Assembly (NCBI GenBank): GCA_023387135.1
Contig: JAEWIK010000141.1
Span: 1-9,909, forward strand
Direction of reading: 5' to 3'
Length of the DNA: 9,909 nucleotides
Source of the DNA: Actinomycetes bacterium
GTDB lineage: Bacteria > Actinomycetota > Actinomycetes > Propionibacteriales > Propionibacteriaceae
Of the stretch, positions 1 to 6,404 are shown one piece after another. Both the position numbers and the translations under genes were made by a program. Position 1 is the stretch's first letter; each line of letters starts with the position of its first letter. The notes under the pieces were generated by a model. The model was given only the letters and a program-made list of their open reading frames with translations, had not been told where the DNA came from and did not search any database.

Positions 1-372
1 ACCATGCGGTCGGCCACCCGGCACGAGGCGATCTGGCTGGAGGCGATAGGCAGTGCCCTGCAGCTTCCGCGCAGTGCGCTGCCGCCGCGCCAGTTGGCGT
101 CGGCCGGCCCGCCGCAGCCGCGTTCCTGGCAGGCCCGCTGGCCCGAATCCTGGGAACGCTGGTCGCGGGTGCGTCCGGCGCTCGTCGAGCGCGCCGAGCA
201 GCTCCAGGTGCCGGTGGAGAACCTGATCTCCCCCGATGTCGTCAAGCGCCTGCTCTGGGAGTCGTCTCCCGGCATCGGCGCCGCGGAGCTCGAGGAGCGG
301 CTCGCCGCCCTTGGCGCTCGCCAGTGGCAGCGCGAGCTCGTGGCACCGGTCATCCTCGCCGCCTGGGACTGA
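1..372 (+). CDS. rnd: RNase D-like 3'-5' exoribonuclease, C-terminal part (5' end outside the window)
   Basis: The reading frame is open from the window edge and ends at TGA 370-372, leaving the last 123 codons. The ATG at position 4 is probably internal, because the frame runs on to the edge. The visible part is helical, rich in Arg, Glu and Trp, and ends with a segment (IGAAELEERLAALGARQWQR) typical of the second HRDC-like region in actinobacterial RNase D proteins. The segment VPVENLISPDVVKRLLWE resembles the HRDC helix that binds structured RNA. The DEDD exonuclease domain would lie upstream and is not visible. RNase D trims the 3' ends of tRNA precursors and other small RNAs in the cytoplasm. 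The RNase D gene converging on dxs is an arrangement I recall from Mycobacterium (Rv2681/Rv2682c) and Streptomyces, which supports the call. An HRDC-only protein cannot be excluded. Confidence 0.75.
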   Translation, partial: TMRSATRHEAIWLEAIGSALQLPRSALPPRQLASAGPPQPRSWQARWPESWERWSRVRPALVERAEQLQVPVENLISPDVVKRLLWESSPGIGAAELEERLAALGARQWQRELVAPVILAAWD

Positions 373-378
373 CCCGGC

Positions 379-398
379 GCCGAGGGCGTACCCTCGGC
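379..398 (+). terminator. Hairpin terminator after the RNase D gene
   Basis: A perfect 8-bp stem (GCCGAGGG / CCCTCGGC) closes a CGTA tetraloop, starting 7 nt after the RNase D stop codon. There is no T-run, as is common for terminators in high-GC actinobacteria. The stem is symmetric, so it could also act on the opposite strand. It is inferred to stop read-through into the convergent surface protein gene. Confidence 0.6.
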
Positions 399-424
399 CG
401 ACGCCACGATCCCCCCGACAACGG

Positions 425-462
425 GACGAGCCCGCCGGGACCACCGTCCCGACGGGCTCGTC
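425..462 (-). terminator. Long hairpin terminator of the surface protein gene
   Basis: GACGAGCCCG pairs with CGGGCTCGTC, followed by one unpaired or wobble position, then CGGGAC pairs with GTCCCG around a 4-nt loop. In the minus-strand RNA the odd position is a U-G wobble, giving a continuous 17-bp stem. In the plus-strand RNA it is a C-A mismatch. The hairpin lies 13 nt beyond the surface protein stop codon, so it is best read as that gene's terminator, probably also blocking transcription from the other side. No U-tract follows. Confidence 0.65.
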
Positions 463-475
463 TCAGAGCGGGCTG

Positions 476-3400
476 TTACGAGGCGTCACCGTGCCGGCGG
501 CGACGACCCAGCAGCAACAGCGAACCTGCGAGGATCGCCGCCAGGGCCGCCCCCAGCAGGGAGGTGGTGCCCTCGCTGCCGGTCATGGCGAGCACCGCCG
601 TCGGGGTCCCCTCCTCTGCCTCGGGCTCCTCGCCCAGCACGGCGAGCAGGAGGTGCACCGTGGCATCGTCCTCGTCGTGCCCGGTATCGGACGGGTTCCC
701 GAACAGGTGGTAGTCCACCGCCGCCACGTTGTCGATGTCGGTGACGTCGGTCTCCGGATCGACCGTGACGCCGAGGGTGATGGCAGGGGCCGACTGGCCG
801 GGCTGCAGCACCCCGAACAGGTCACAGGTGAGCAGGCCGCCGTAGCCGTCGGCGTCGGTGCCCGTCACCTCGCAGGAACGCCAGCTCGGGAACGACGGGC
901 TGGCGCCTGTCGTGACCTGGTCCACCTTCAGGTGGCTCGGGATCGGGTCGGTGACCACGACACCGTCGGCCGCGCCGTTGCCGGCGACGTTCTTGACGGC
1001 GAGGTCGTAGTCGAACGACTCGCCCGGCACCGTCTCGGTGACGCTGGCGGTCTTGGTGATCTCCACCTTGGTGCTCCTGGCGACCATGCAGTCGGCGCTG
1101 GCGTCAGGGTAGGCGACGTTGAAGGAGATCTCGGGGTTGACGCTGAAGGTGACCTTCGAGCCGAAACGCCACGAGTAGTCGAGCTCGCTGTCGTCCAGGA
1201 TCATCCCGTTGAACAGGTGGGTCTGGCGCTGCTCGGCAGTCATCGGCGTCGTCGTCCCCGGCAGGTAGTAGTTGCTGCCGTCCGGGGCGTAGTCGGAAGC
1301 CCTCAGCGGACGCCACCCCGGCCAGTCGGTGCTGACACCGCCGGGTCCGAAGCCGGCCCCGGGCCAGGCGAGGGTGTAGACCTCACCGCGGTGCACTCCC
1401 GACATGCCGGCGTCGGCCGGGTCGGCCCCCGGAACCGGGTTGCCGGAGCCGTCGACGGCCATCCAGTTCAACGTGATCGGCAGGTCCTTGAGGTTGGCCG
1501 TCGTGTTGACGCTGAACGTCAGGTAGGCGGCGTCCGCCACGCACTTGACCCCGACGTTCGCCGCGATGTCGCGGGTCTCGAGGTGGTCGCTCGCGCAGTT
1601 GTTCTCAGGGTTGCTGTCCATGTCGGCAGCCACGCACGCGGTGTTGACGAGCGCGTTGCCGTCGAGTTCCGGCATCGCCGACACGCCACCGGTCGCGACC
1701 GGAGCCTGGTCAAGCGGCGTGACCTTCACGTGAACGGTGATGTCCGCGCTCGCACCCACAGCCAGGCTCGGGATGCTGACCGACACCTTGCCGTCGGCGT
1801 CCACCAGCGCCGGAGCGTTGGCGTTCGTCCACCCCGTCGGCAGGGTCAGGCCGAGGACGGCGAGGCGGGACGGGACCGGATCTGTCACCACGACGTTGGT
1901 GGCGGCGTTGGTGCCGTTGTTCGTCACGGTGAGCAGGTAGTCGAACTCCTGGCCGGGTTCGACGCTGGTGCCCTCCATGGACGAGTGGGTCTTGGTGATG
2001 CCCACGTCGGTCCACTGCTGGACGGCGCAGACCTCGACGCTCGCGCTGGAGGTCAGGTCACCCGCCACCTGGTCGTCGCCCTCGCGTGCGGGGGCCGGAG
2101 CGCCCTCGGCACCGGTGAGCGTCGCCGTGTTGTCGAACGGCACGCACTGTCCGGCCGCCACCGACTCGCCGAGGTGGCGGGTGTAGAGGAAGCTGGTCGA
2201 CTTCGTGTCGGACGCGAGCAGCGTGGCGGCGTCGAGTGTGCGCTGGGCCGGCGTGAAGGCGGCTGCGAACTCCGGTGCCGTGTCGGTGACGACGATCGTC
2301 TGGTCGGTCACGGTGGGCGTGGCGGTGGCGAAGTCGAAGCCTGCGTACGAGCGGGCCCAGCTCCCGTGGGTGTCGGGCGACACCGCGCCGGGAAGGTCTT
2401 CGTCAGCCCAGTCGATGAGCCCGACGTTGATGCCTGCCGTGGTCGCGTTGGTGCCCGCGGGCATCGTGCAGTCCACCGGAACGGAGACTGTGCCCCACTC
2501 CGAAGGCTTGGTGCCGGTCGCCGCCGGGACCACGAGGTTGCCCGGATCGGTCACAGTGCAGGACGCACCGGCGAGCCGGATGTCGTCACTGAAGGTCACC
2601 GGGACCGGCTTGGCGTTCGGGTTGGCCGCCCAGATGGTGCCGGTGAGCTTGAAGTTCGAGTCCTGAGGCCCGGACGGCATCACGGTGAGCTGGTAGTCGA
2701 ACGGCGCCGTGGCGCCGGGTGCGACCTGGGCGGTCGCGGAGCCGACGACTGTCTTGGTGATCTTCCAGTCGTAGTCCCTGTCGTAGGACGGGGTCACGTA
2801 CTTGCGCACCTTGAGCGGCGCGTAGCCCGCGCAGACGTCCACGCTCGCCGAGGCGGTGAGGTCACCCGCGACCTGGTCCTCGCCCGTCCTGTCCAGCGCC
2901 GGGTTGCCGCTCAGGGCGGCGACGACGGCGGTGTTGTCGAAGGTCGAGCAGGAGCCCGGCAGCACGGTGCTGCCCAGCATGCGGCTGTAGGTGAAGGTCA
3001 CCGACTTGCTGTCGCTCGCCAGGATGTCGGCGGCGTGCAGCGTCCGCTGGTCCTGGGTGAAGGTCGAGGCGAACTCGGGTGCCGAGTCGGACACGACGAC
3101 GTCGCCGTCAGTCACTGTCGGAGTGGCGGTCGAGAAGTCGAAGGCCGCGTAGTTGCGCGCCCACGAGCCACCGGTGGTCGGTGAGATGGCACCCGGAAGG
3201 TCGGCCTCGTCCCAGTCGACGATGCCGATGTTCTGCCCGGCGGAGGTCGCGTTGACCGACGCCGGCATGGTGCACGCGAAGGGCACCTGGAGCTGGCCCC
3301 AGTCGGCCTGCGAGCCGCTGGTGGCGGCCGGCACCATCACGTTGGTGGCGTTGGTGAGGACGCACTGTCCGCCGGCGACCCGCAGGTCGTCGCTGACGGT

Positions 3401-4141
3401 GACCTTGACTGCCTTCGGGTTCGGGTTGACGACCCAGATGGAGCCGGTCAGGCGGAAGTTGGAGTCCTTGCCCGCGGTCGGCGTCACTGTGACGCTGTAG
3501 TCGACCTCACCGTTCTGGCCGGCGCGCACGCTCATCGGGCTGTCGGAGGTCACCTGCTTGGTGATCTTCCAGTCGTAGTCCCGCTCGTACGAAGCAGTGA
3601 CGTACTTGCGCACCTTCAGCGGCAGCCAGGTGGGCTCGCTCACCGTGGGGCTGGGCGTCGGCGTCGTCTCGGTGGTGAGGTTCTGGGTCCGTGCCTGGGC
3701 CGTCTTGGTGGGCGCCGGTGACGCGGTACCCGCCGTCGAACGCTCGGCAGGAGCGCTCTTGGTGGGCTTCACGGGCTCGGGCGCCGGCTTCTCGCTCGGC
3801 TCGGCCTTGGGTGCGGGGTCCTTGGGCTCCGCGCTGGGCTCGGGCTTCGGGTCCGGCTTGGCTTCCTCGCTCGGCTCGGCCTTGGGCTCGGACGTCGGCT
3901 CCTCGCTCGGTTCCGCCTTGGGCTCCTCGCTGGCCTCCGCCTTCGGTTCGTCGGCCTGGGCTGACGCCACAGGCTCACCGGTCGTGGACTCCTCGGCACC
4001 GGCTGTGGGCAGGCTGACCAGCGACAGCACGAGCGCGAGTGACGTGGCGATCAGGGCGCGTAGCCATCCCCGTCGCCATGGTGATTGAAAAGCCGCCCGC
4101 CTCGATGTGGACGCGACAGCGCGCAGATGTAGCGCAAACAT
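476..4141 (-). CDS. Large LAXTG-anchored surface protein with tandem modules and DUF11-like domains
   Basis: This 1221-residue protein is exported and probably sortase-anchored to the cell wall. The signal peptide spans residues 1-49, with Arg-rich n-region, hydrophobic core ALIATSLALVLSLV and likely cleavage after TAGA. Residues 62-128 are a Pro/Glu/Lys stalk with PKAEPSE repeats. Residues 173-437 and 441-705 are homologous modules, each opening with PLKVRKYV and YDWKITK and carrying four conserved Cys. Residues 712-855 look like a DUF11 domain (EFDYLLTVTNNGT, VVVTDPVPS). Residues 864-1018 form a Cys-bounded module (C867, C1018) with DWPGWRPL. A second DUF11-like domain spans about 1023-1170 (VVVTDPIPSHL). 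The C-terminus has LAMTG (1184-1188), a membrane helix and RRRR. The ATG at 4141 is chosen because GGGGGG lies 6 nt upstream. No sortase or partner gene is in the window. An adhesin or pilus-like role is inferred from architecture only; the ligand is unknown. Confidence 0.85.
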   Translation of the reverse strand: MFALHLRAVASTSRRAAFQSPWRRGWLRALIATSLALVLSLVSLPTAGAEESTTGEPVASAQADEPKAEASEEPKAEPSEEPTSEPKAEPSEEAKPDPKPEPSAEPKDPAPKAEPSEKPAPEPVKPTKSAPAERSTAGTASPAPTKTAQARTQNLTTETTPTPSPTVSEPTWLPLKVRKYVTASYERDYDWKITKQVTSDSPMSVRAGQNGEVDYSVTVTPTAGKDSNFRLTGSIWVVNPNPKAVKVTVSDDLRVAGGQCVLTNATNVMVPAATSGSQADWGQLQVPFACTMPASVNATSAGQNIGIVDWDEADLPGAISPTTGGSWARNYAAFDFSTATPTVTDGDVVVSDSAPEFASTFTQDQRTLHAADILASDSKSVTFTYSRMLGSTVLPGSCSTFDNTAVVAALSGNPALDRTGEDQVAGDLTASASVDVCAGYAPLKVRKYVTPSYDRDYDWKITKTVVGSATAQVAPGATAPFDYQLTVMPSGPQDSNFKLTGTIWAANPNAKPVPVTFSDDIRLAGASCTVTDPGNLVVPAATGTKPSEWGTVSVPVDCTMPAGTNATTAGINVGLIDWADEDLPGAVSPDTHGSWARSYAGFDFATATPTVTDQTIVVTDTAPEFAAAFTPAQRTLDAATLLASDTKSTSFLYTRHLGESVAAGQCVPFDNTATLTGAEGAPAPAREGDDQVAGDLTSSASVEVCAVQQWTDVGITKTHSSMEGTSVEPGQEFDYLLTVTNNGTNAATNVVVTDPVPSRLAVLGLTLPTGWTNANAPALVDADGKVSVSIPSLAVGASADITVHVKVTPLDQAPVATGGVSAMPELDGNALVNTACVAADMDSNPENNCASDHLETRDIAANVGVKCVADAAYLTFSVNTTANLKDLPITLNWMAVDGSGNPVPGADPADAGMSGVHRGEVYTLAWPGAGFGPGGVSTDWPGWRPLRASDYAPDGSNYYLPGTTTPMTAEQRQTHLFNGMILDDSELDYSWRFGSKVTFSVNPEISFNVAYPDASADCMVARSTKVEITKTASVTETVPGESFDYDLAVKNVAGNGAADGVVVTDPIPSHLKVDQVTTGASPSFPSWRSCEVTGTDADGYGGLLTCDLFGVLQPGQSAPAITLGVTVDPETDVTDIDNVAAVDYHLFGNPSDTGHDEDDATVHLLLAVLGEEPEAEEGTPTAVLAMTGSEGTTSLLGAALAAILAGSLLLLGRRRRHGDAS
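479..592 (-). other. C-terminal cell-wall sorting signal (LAMTG, TM helix, basic tail)
   Basis: Residues 1184-1221 hold LAMTG, then a hydrophobic helix (LLGAALAAILAGSLLLLG) and RRRRHGDAS. LAXTG rather than LPXTG is the motif associated with class E sortases of high-GC actinomycetes. On that family knowledge, cleavage would be between Thr1187 and Gly1188, with transfer to peptidoglycan. The linker before the motif is short and acidic (EEPEAEEG), so the usual C-terminal wall-spanning stretch is nearly absent here. Confidence 0.8.
2027..3625 (-). repeat. Two tandem homologous modules of about 265 residues in the surface protein
   Basis: Module 1 (residues 173-437, bases 2831-3625) and module 2 (residues 441-705, bases 2027-2821) align from the PLKVRKYV opening to the closing VC with a constant offset of 268 residues, so there is no net insertion or deletion. 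A hand alignment gives about 156 of 265 identical residues. Four cysteines are conserved per module (in module 1 near GGQC, FACTMP, GSC and DVC), enough for two disulfides outside the cell. The best conserved stretches are KVRKYVT, DSNF-LTG-IW, CTMPA, DLPGA-SP, ATPTVTD, APEFA, QRTL, FDNTA and DQVAGDLT. The divergence indicates an old duplication. Confidence 0.85.
3758..3958 (-). repeat. Low-complexity Pro/Glu/Lys stalk repeat
   Basis: This stretch codes residues 62-128, almost entirely Pro, Glu, Lys, Ala and Ser. PKAEPSE occurs at residues 74-80, 86-92 and 111-117, with degenerate copies between. Near-identical 21-base copies underlie it at 3791-3811, 3866-3886 and 3902-3922. The segment probably forms an extended rod just after the signal peptide. 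Such DNA can change copy number by slippage, so its length may vary between strains. Confidence 0.75.
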
Positions 4142-4159
4142 GACATTCCCCCCAATGTC
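4142..4159 (-). promoter_or_regulatory. Hairpin exposing the Shine-Dalgarno of the surface protein gene in its loop
   Basis: Directly before the ATG the minus-strand RNA reads GACAUU-GGGGGG-AAUGUC-AUG. The two hexamers are perfect reverse complements, and the six G residues, which act as the ribosome binding site, form the whole loop. The start codon abuts the stem. The SD-to-ATG spacing of 6 nt supports this start. Whether the stem forms and modulates translation is inference; it is only 6 bp and AU-containing. Confidence 0.55.
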
Positions 4160-4166
4160 GGGCCTC

Positions 4167-4241
4167 GTTTCCCCCGTACGAGTTACCCAATCGGGATGTT
4201 ACCCCTGACTGCCGGCAGTTTCACCCCATGTTTCACGCCGA
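4167..4241. promoter_or_regulatory. Cluster of GTT-type direct repeats upstream of the surface protein gene
   Basis: On the plus strand, similar elements begin at 4167 (GTTTCCCCC), 4182 (GTTACCCAA), 4198 (GTTACCCCT), 4218 (GTTTCACCCC) and 4230 (GTTTCACGCC). All point the same way, with steps of 15, 16, 20 and 12 bases. They fill the leader or promoter of the surface protein gene. Direct repeats of short GTTAC or GTTCACC words are how response regulators such as MtrA and PhoP bind in actinobacteria, but the spacing fits neither consensus well. The regulator is therefore unassigned. They could instead lie in the 5' UTR. Confidence 0.35.
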
Positions 4242-4375
4242 TCTGCAGTATTACCACCTTGCAGCGGTCCGGCGGGACGCTGGCTACGGACGATGCTCGC
4301 CTCGACCCACCGCGCCGGCCGCGGCCCCGATCGCCCGGCCGGCCCGGGTGATGACGGCACGCGTCCCGGCACCGG

Positions 4376-4397
4376 CGAGGCGCCAGGAGCCGCCTCG
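4376..4397 (-). terminator. Candidate terminator of dxs
   Basis: A perfect 7-bp stem (CGAGGCG / CGCCTCG) around an 8-nt loop starts 4 nt after the dxs TAA stop. There is no U-tract. A second, looser GC hairpin lies further on at 4314-4343 (GCCGGCC / GGCCGGC, 16-nt loop) and may reinforce it. These would separate dxs transcription from the downstream surface protein gene on the same strand. Confidence 0.45.
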
Positions 4398-4401
4398 GCA
4401 A

Positions 4402-6324
4402 TTAGCGCAGGTCGGTCGTGGGAATCGACAGGATGTGCCGGGAGAATGCCTCGGTCACTTCCCGGGCAATCTGCTGCGGCGTCAATCCGATGCTCTCGAT
4501 GAGTTCGGAGCGGGCGCCGTGGGAAAGGAAGTCCTGCGGAATTCCGAACTCGCGCACCGTCGTGGCTATGCCGGACGCCCTCGCCTCCTGCGAGAGCCGC
4601 GAGCCCAGACCGCCGGCGATGCCGCCGTCCTCGATCGTCGCGACGAATTCGTGGGACCTGACCAGGTCGAGCAGGTCGGGCGAGACAGGCAGCGCCCACA
4701 CCGGGTCGACCACCGTCGCGTTGATGCCCTGCTGGGCGAGCCTGTGCCCCACCTCCACGGCAGTGCCGCAGAACTGTCCGTAGCCGACGATGAGCACCCT
4801 GGCGTCCTCGCCCGCGAGCAGGATGTCGACGTCGCCGTGGCTGGCCACCGCAGGGATCGGTTCGGGAAGCTCCTCCTTGGAGTACCGCAGCACCGTCGGG
4901 CAGTCGTCGGTGGCCACGGCCCGGCGCAGCGCCTCACAGAGCCGCTCCTCGTCCCGTGGCGCGGCGAGCTTCAGGCCGGGGACGAGCCCCAGCAGCGACA
5001 GGTCCCACATGCCGTTGTGGCTGGGGCCGTCGGGCCCTGTCACGCCCGCCCTGTCGAGGACGAAGGTGACGCCCTGGCGATGCAGGGCGACGTCCATCAC
5101 CACCTGGTCGAAGGCGCGGTTGAGGAACGTGGCGTAGACGGCGACGACGGGGTGCAGCCCGCCGGCGGCGAGCCCGGCCGCCGAGGCGACGGCGTGCTGC
5201 TCGGCGATGCCGACGTCGAACACCCTGTCGGGGAAGAGCTTGGCGAACGTGTCGAGCCCGGTCGGGTGCAGCATCGCGGCGGTGAGGGCGACGACGTGGT
5301 CGTTGGTGGCACCGATCCTGGCGAGTTCGTCGCCGAAGGCGTGGGTCCACGTCCTGATGCCGGGCTCGGCCAGCGACTCCCCCGTCAGCTCGTCGAACTG
5401 CCCGACGGCGTGGAAGCGGGCCTCCTCGTCCTCCTCGGCGGCCCTGAAGCCCCTGCCCTTCTGGGTGATGCAGTGGACGAGCACGGGCCCGCCGAAGTTC
5501 TTCGCCTGCTGCAGCGCCAGCTCGACGGCGTGCACGTCGTGGCCGTCGATGGGCCCGACGTACTTCAGGCCGAGGTCGGTGAACATCCCCTGCGGCACCA
5601 GGACGTCCTTTACTCCCATCTTGATGCCGTGGAGGATGCCGTACACCATGGGGCCGATCTTCGGCATGGCGCGCACGGTGCGCTTGATCCACGACAGCAG
5701 GCGCTCGTAGCGCCTGTCGGTCCTGATGGCCGCGAGCTGCTGGCCGAGCCCCTGCAACTGGGTGGCGATGCCGCCGACGGTCGGGGTGTAGGAACGGCCG
5801 TTGTCGTTGACGACGATGACGAGCTTGAGGTCGGGCTGGACGGCGATGTTGTTGAGCGCCTCCCATACCATGCCGCCGGTGAGCGCGCCGTCGCCGATGA
5901 CGGCCACGACGCAGCGGTCGTCACCGCGCACCTTGAAGGCCTTCGCCATCCCTTCCGCCCACGACAGCGACGCCGAGGCGTGCGAGTTCTCCACCCAGTC
6001 GTGCTCGGACTCGGCGCGGGACGGATAGCCCGACAGCCCACCGGACTGGCGCAGCGACGGGAAGCCCGCCTGCCTGCCGGTGATGATCTTGTGGACGTAG
6101 CTCTGGTGGCCGGTGTCGAAGATGATCGGATCGTGCGGCGAGTCGAAGACGCGATGCAGCGCGAGGGTCAGTTCGACGACGCCGAGGTTGGGGCCGAGGT
6201 GACCGCCGGTGCGGCTGACATTGCTGATCAGGAAGGCACGGATCTCGTCGGCGAGTGTCGTGAGCTGATCGATGCTCAATCCACGCAGGTCCGAGGGTTG
6301 CGCGATCGATTCCAGTAATGACAC
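4402..6324 (-). CDS. dxs: 1-deoxy-D-xylulose-5-phosphate synthase
   Basis: This cytoplasmic enzyme condenses pyruvate and glyceraldehyde-3-phosphate, releasing CO2, to give DXP. That is the first step of the MEP isoprenoid pathway and also feeds thiamine and pyridoxal synthesis. With the start used here it has 640 residues, the usual length. The N-terminal thiamine diphosphate domain shows [18 protein letters not shown] (His42) and [11 protein letters not shown]. The ThDP/metal motif is GDGALTGG (Asp145) to NDNGRSY (Asn173). The Pyr domain has [16 protein letters not shown] with the catalytic Glu375 and [20 protein letters not shown]. The C-terminal transketolase domain includes [11 protein letters not shown]. 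The frame also opens at GTG 6345, but GTG 6324 is preferred. It gives the family-like start [17 protein letters not shown], and a -10-like TACACT lies 7 nt upstream, consistent with leaderless transcription; neither start has a well-spaced Shine-Dalgarno. Confidence 0.96.
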   Translation of the reverse strand: MSLLESIAQPSDLRGLSIDQLTTLADEIRAFLISNVSRTGGHLGPNLGVVELTLALHRVFDSPHDPIIFDTGHQSYVHKIITGRQAGFPSLRQSGGLSGYPSRAESEHDWVENSHASASLSWAEGMAKAFKVRGDDRCVVAVIGDGALTGGMVWEALNNIAVQPDLKLVIVVNDNGRSYTPTVGGIATQLQGLGQQLAAIRTDRRYERLLSWIKRTVRAMPKIGPMVYGILHGIKMGVKDVLVPQGMFTDLGLKYVGPIDGHDVHAVELALQQAKNFGGPVLVHCITQKGRGFRAAEEDEEARFHAVGQFDELTGESLAEPGIRTWTHAFGDELARIGATNDHVVALTAAMLHPTGLDTFAKLFPDRVFDVGIAEQHAVASAAGLAAGGLHPVVAVYATFLNRAFDQVVMDVALHRQGVTFVLDRAGVTGPDGPSHNGMWDLSLLGLVPGLKLAAPRDEERLCEALRRAVATDDCPTVLRYSKEELPEPIPAVASHGDVDILLAGEDARVLIVGYGQFCGTAVEVGHRLAQQGINATVVDPVWALPVSPDLLDLVRSHEFVATIEDGGIAGGLGSRLSQEARASGIATTVREFGIPQDFLSHGARSELIESIGLTPQQIAREVTEAFSRHILSIPTTDLR

Positions 6325-6337
6325 GTCCCCGAGTGTA
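6325..6337 (-). promoter_or_regulatory. Putative -10 element giving a leaderless dxs transcript
   Basis: The minus strand reads TACACT (6337-6332), then CGGGGAC, then GTG at 6324. This TANNNT hexamer sits where transcription would begin on or next to the GTG. No good -35 hexamer is visible at the usual distance. The GGGGA is too close to the GTG to act as a normal Shine-Dalgarno. Leaderless mRNAs with this layout are common in actinobacteria. Confidence 0.45.
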
Positions 6338-6360
6338 CGCCGCACGTAGCCGCGGCCCGG

Positions 6361-6374
6361 TTAGGGGGACCTAA
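6361..6374. promoter_or_regulatory. 14-bp inverted repeat TTAGG-N4-CCTAA upstream of dxs
   Basis: TTAGG and CCTAA are exact reverse complements separated by GGGA. The element lies in the 80-bp gap between the membrane protein stop codon and dxs, about 37-50 bases before the proposed dxs start. That is just upstream of the expected -35 region. It looks like a small operator. The half-site recalls DtxR/IdeR iron boxes (TTAGG...CCTAA), but those span 19 bp, so the assignment does not hold. Confidence 0.35.
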
Positions 6375-6404
6375 GCAGACCAGCCACTGCCGGCGAGCGC
6401 CTGC

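Noticed and set aside
236..3184. A 982-codon open frame on the plus strand opposite the surface protein gene
   Set aside because: It is the antisense shadow of a high-GC gene. Its translation is Arg/Gly/Val/His-rich with no domain, while the minus frame has a signal peptide, repeated modules and an anchor.
4167..4241. Reading the GTT repeats as a PhoP box or GlnR box
   Set aside because: PhoP boxes are 11-bp repeats and GlnR sites alternate GTNAC and GAAAC with 6-base gaps. The steps of 15, 16, 20 and 12 bases fit neither.
4183..4699. Short minus-strand frames in and around the dxs-surface protein gap
   Set aside because: They overlap dxs in another frame or cover GC-rich spacer. Their composition is Arg/Pro/Gly-rich with no supporting ribosome binding site.
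4228..6318. A 696-codon open frame on the plus strand opposite dxs
   Set aside because: dxs on the minus strand is certain from its ThDP motifs. The opposite frame has shadow composition.
6361..6374. DtxR/IdeR iron box upstream of dxs
   Set aside because: The half-sites look similar, but the total length is 14 bp, not 19, and the internal bases do not match.
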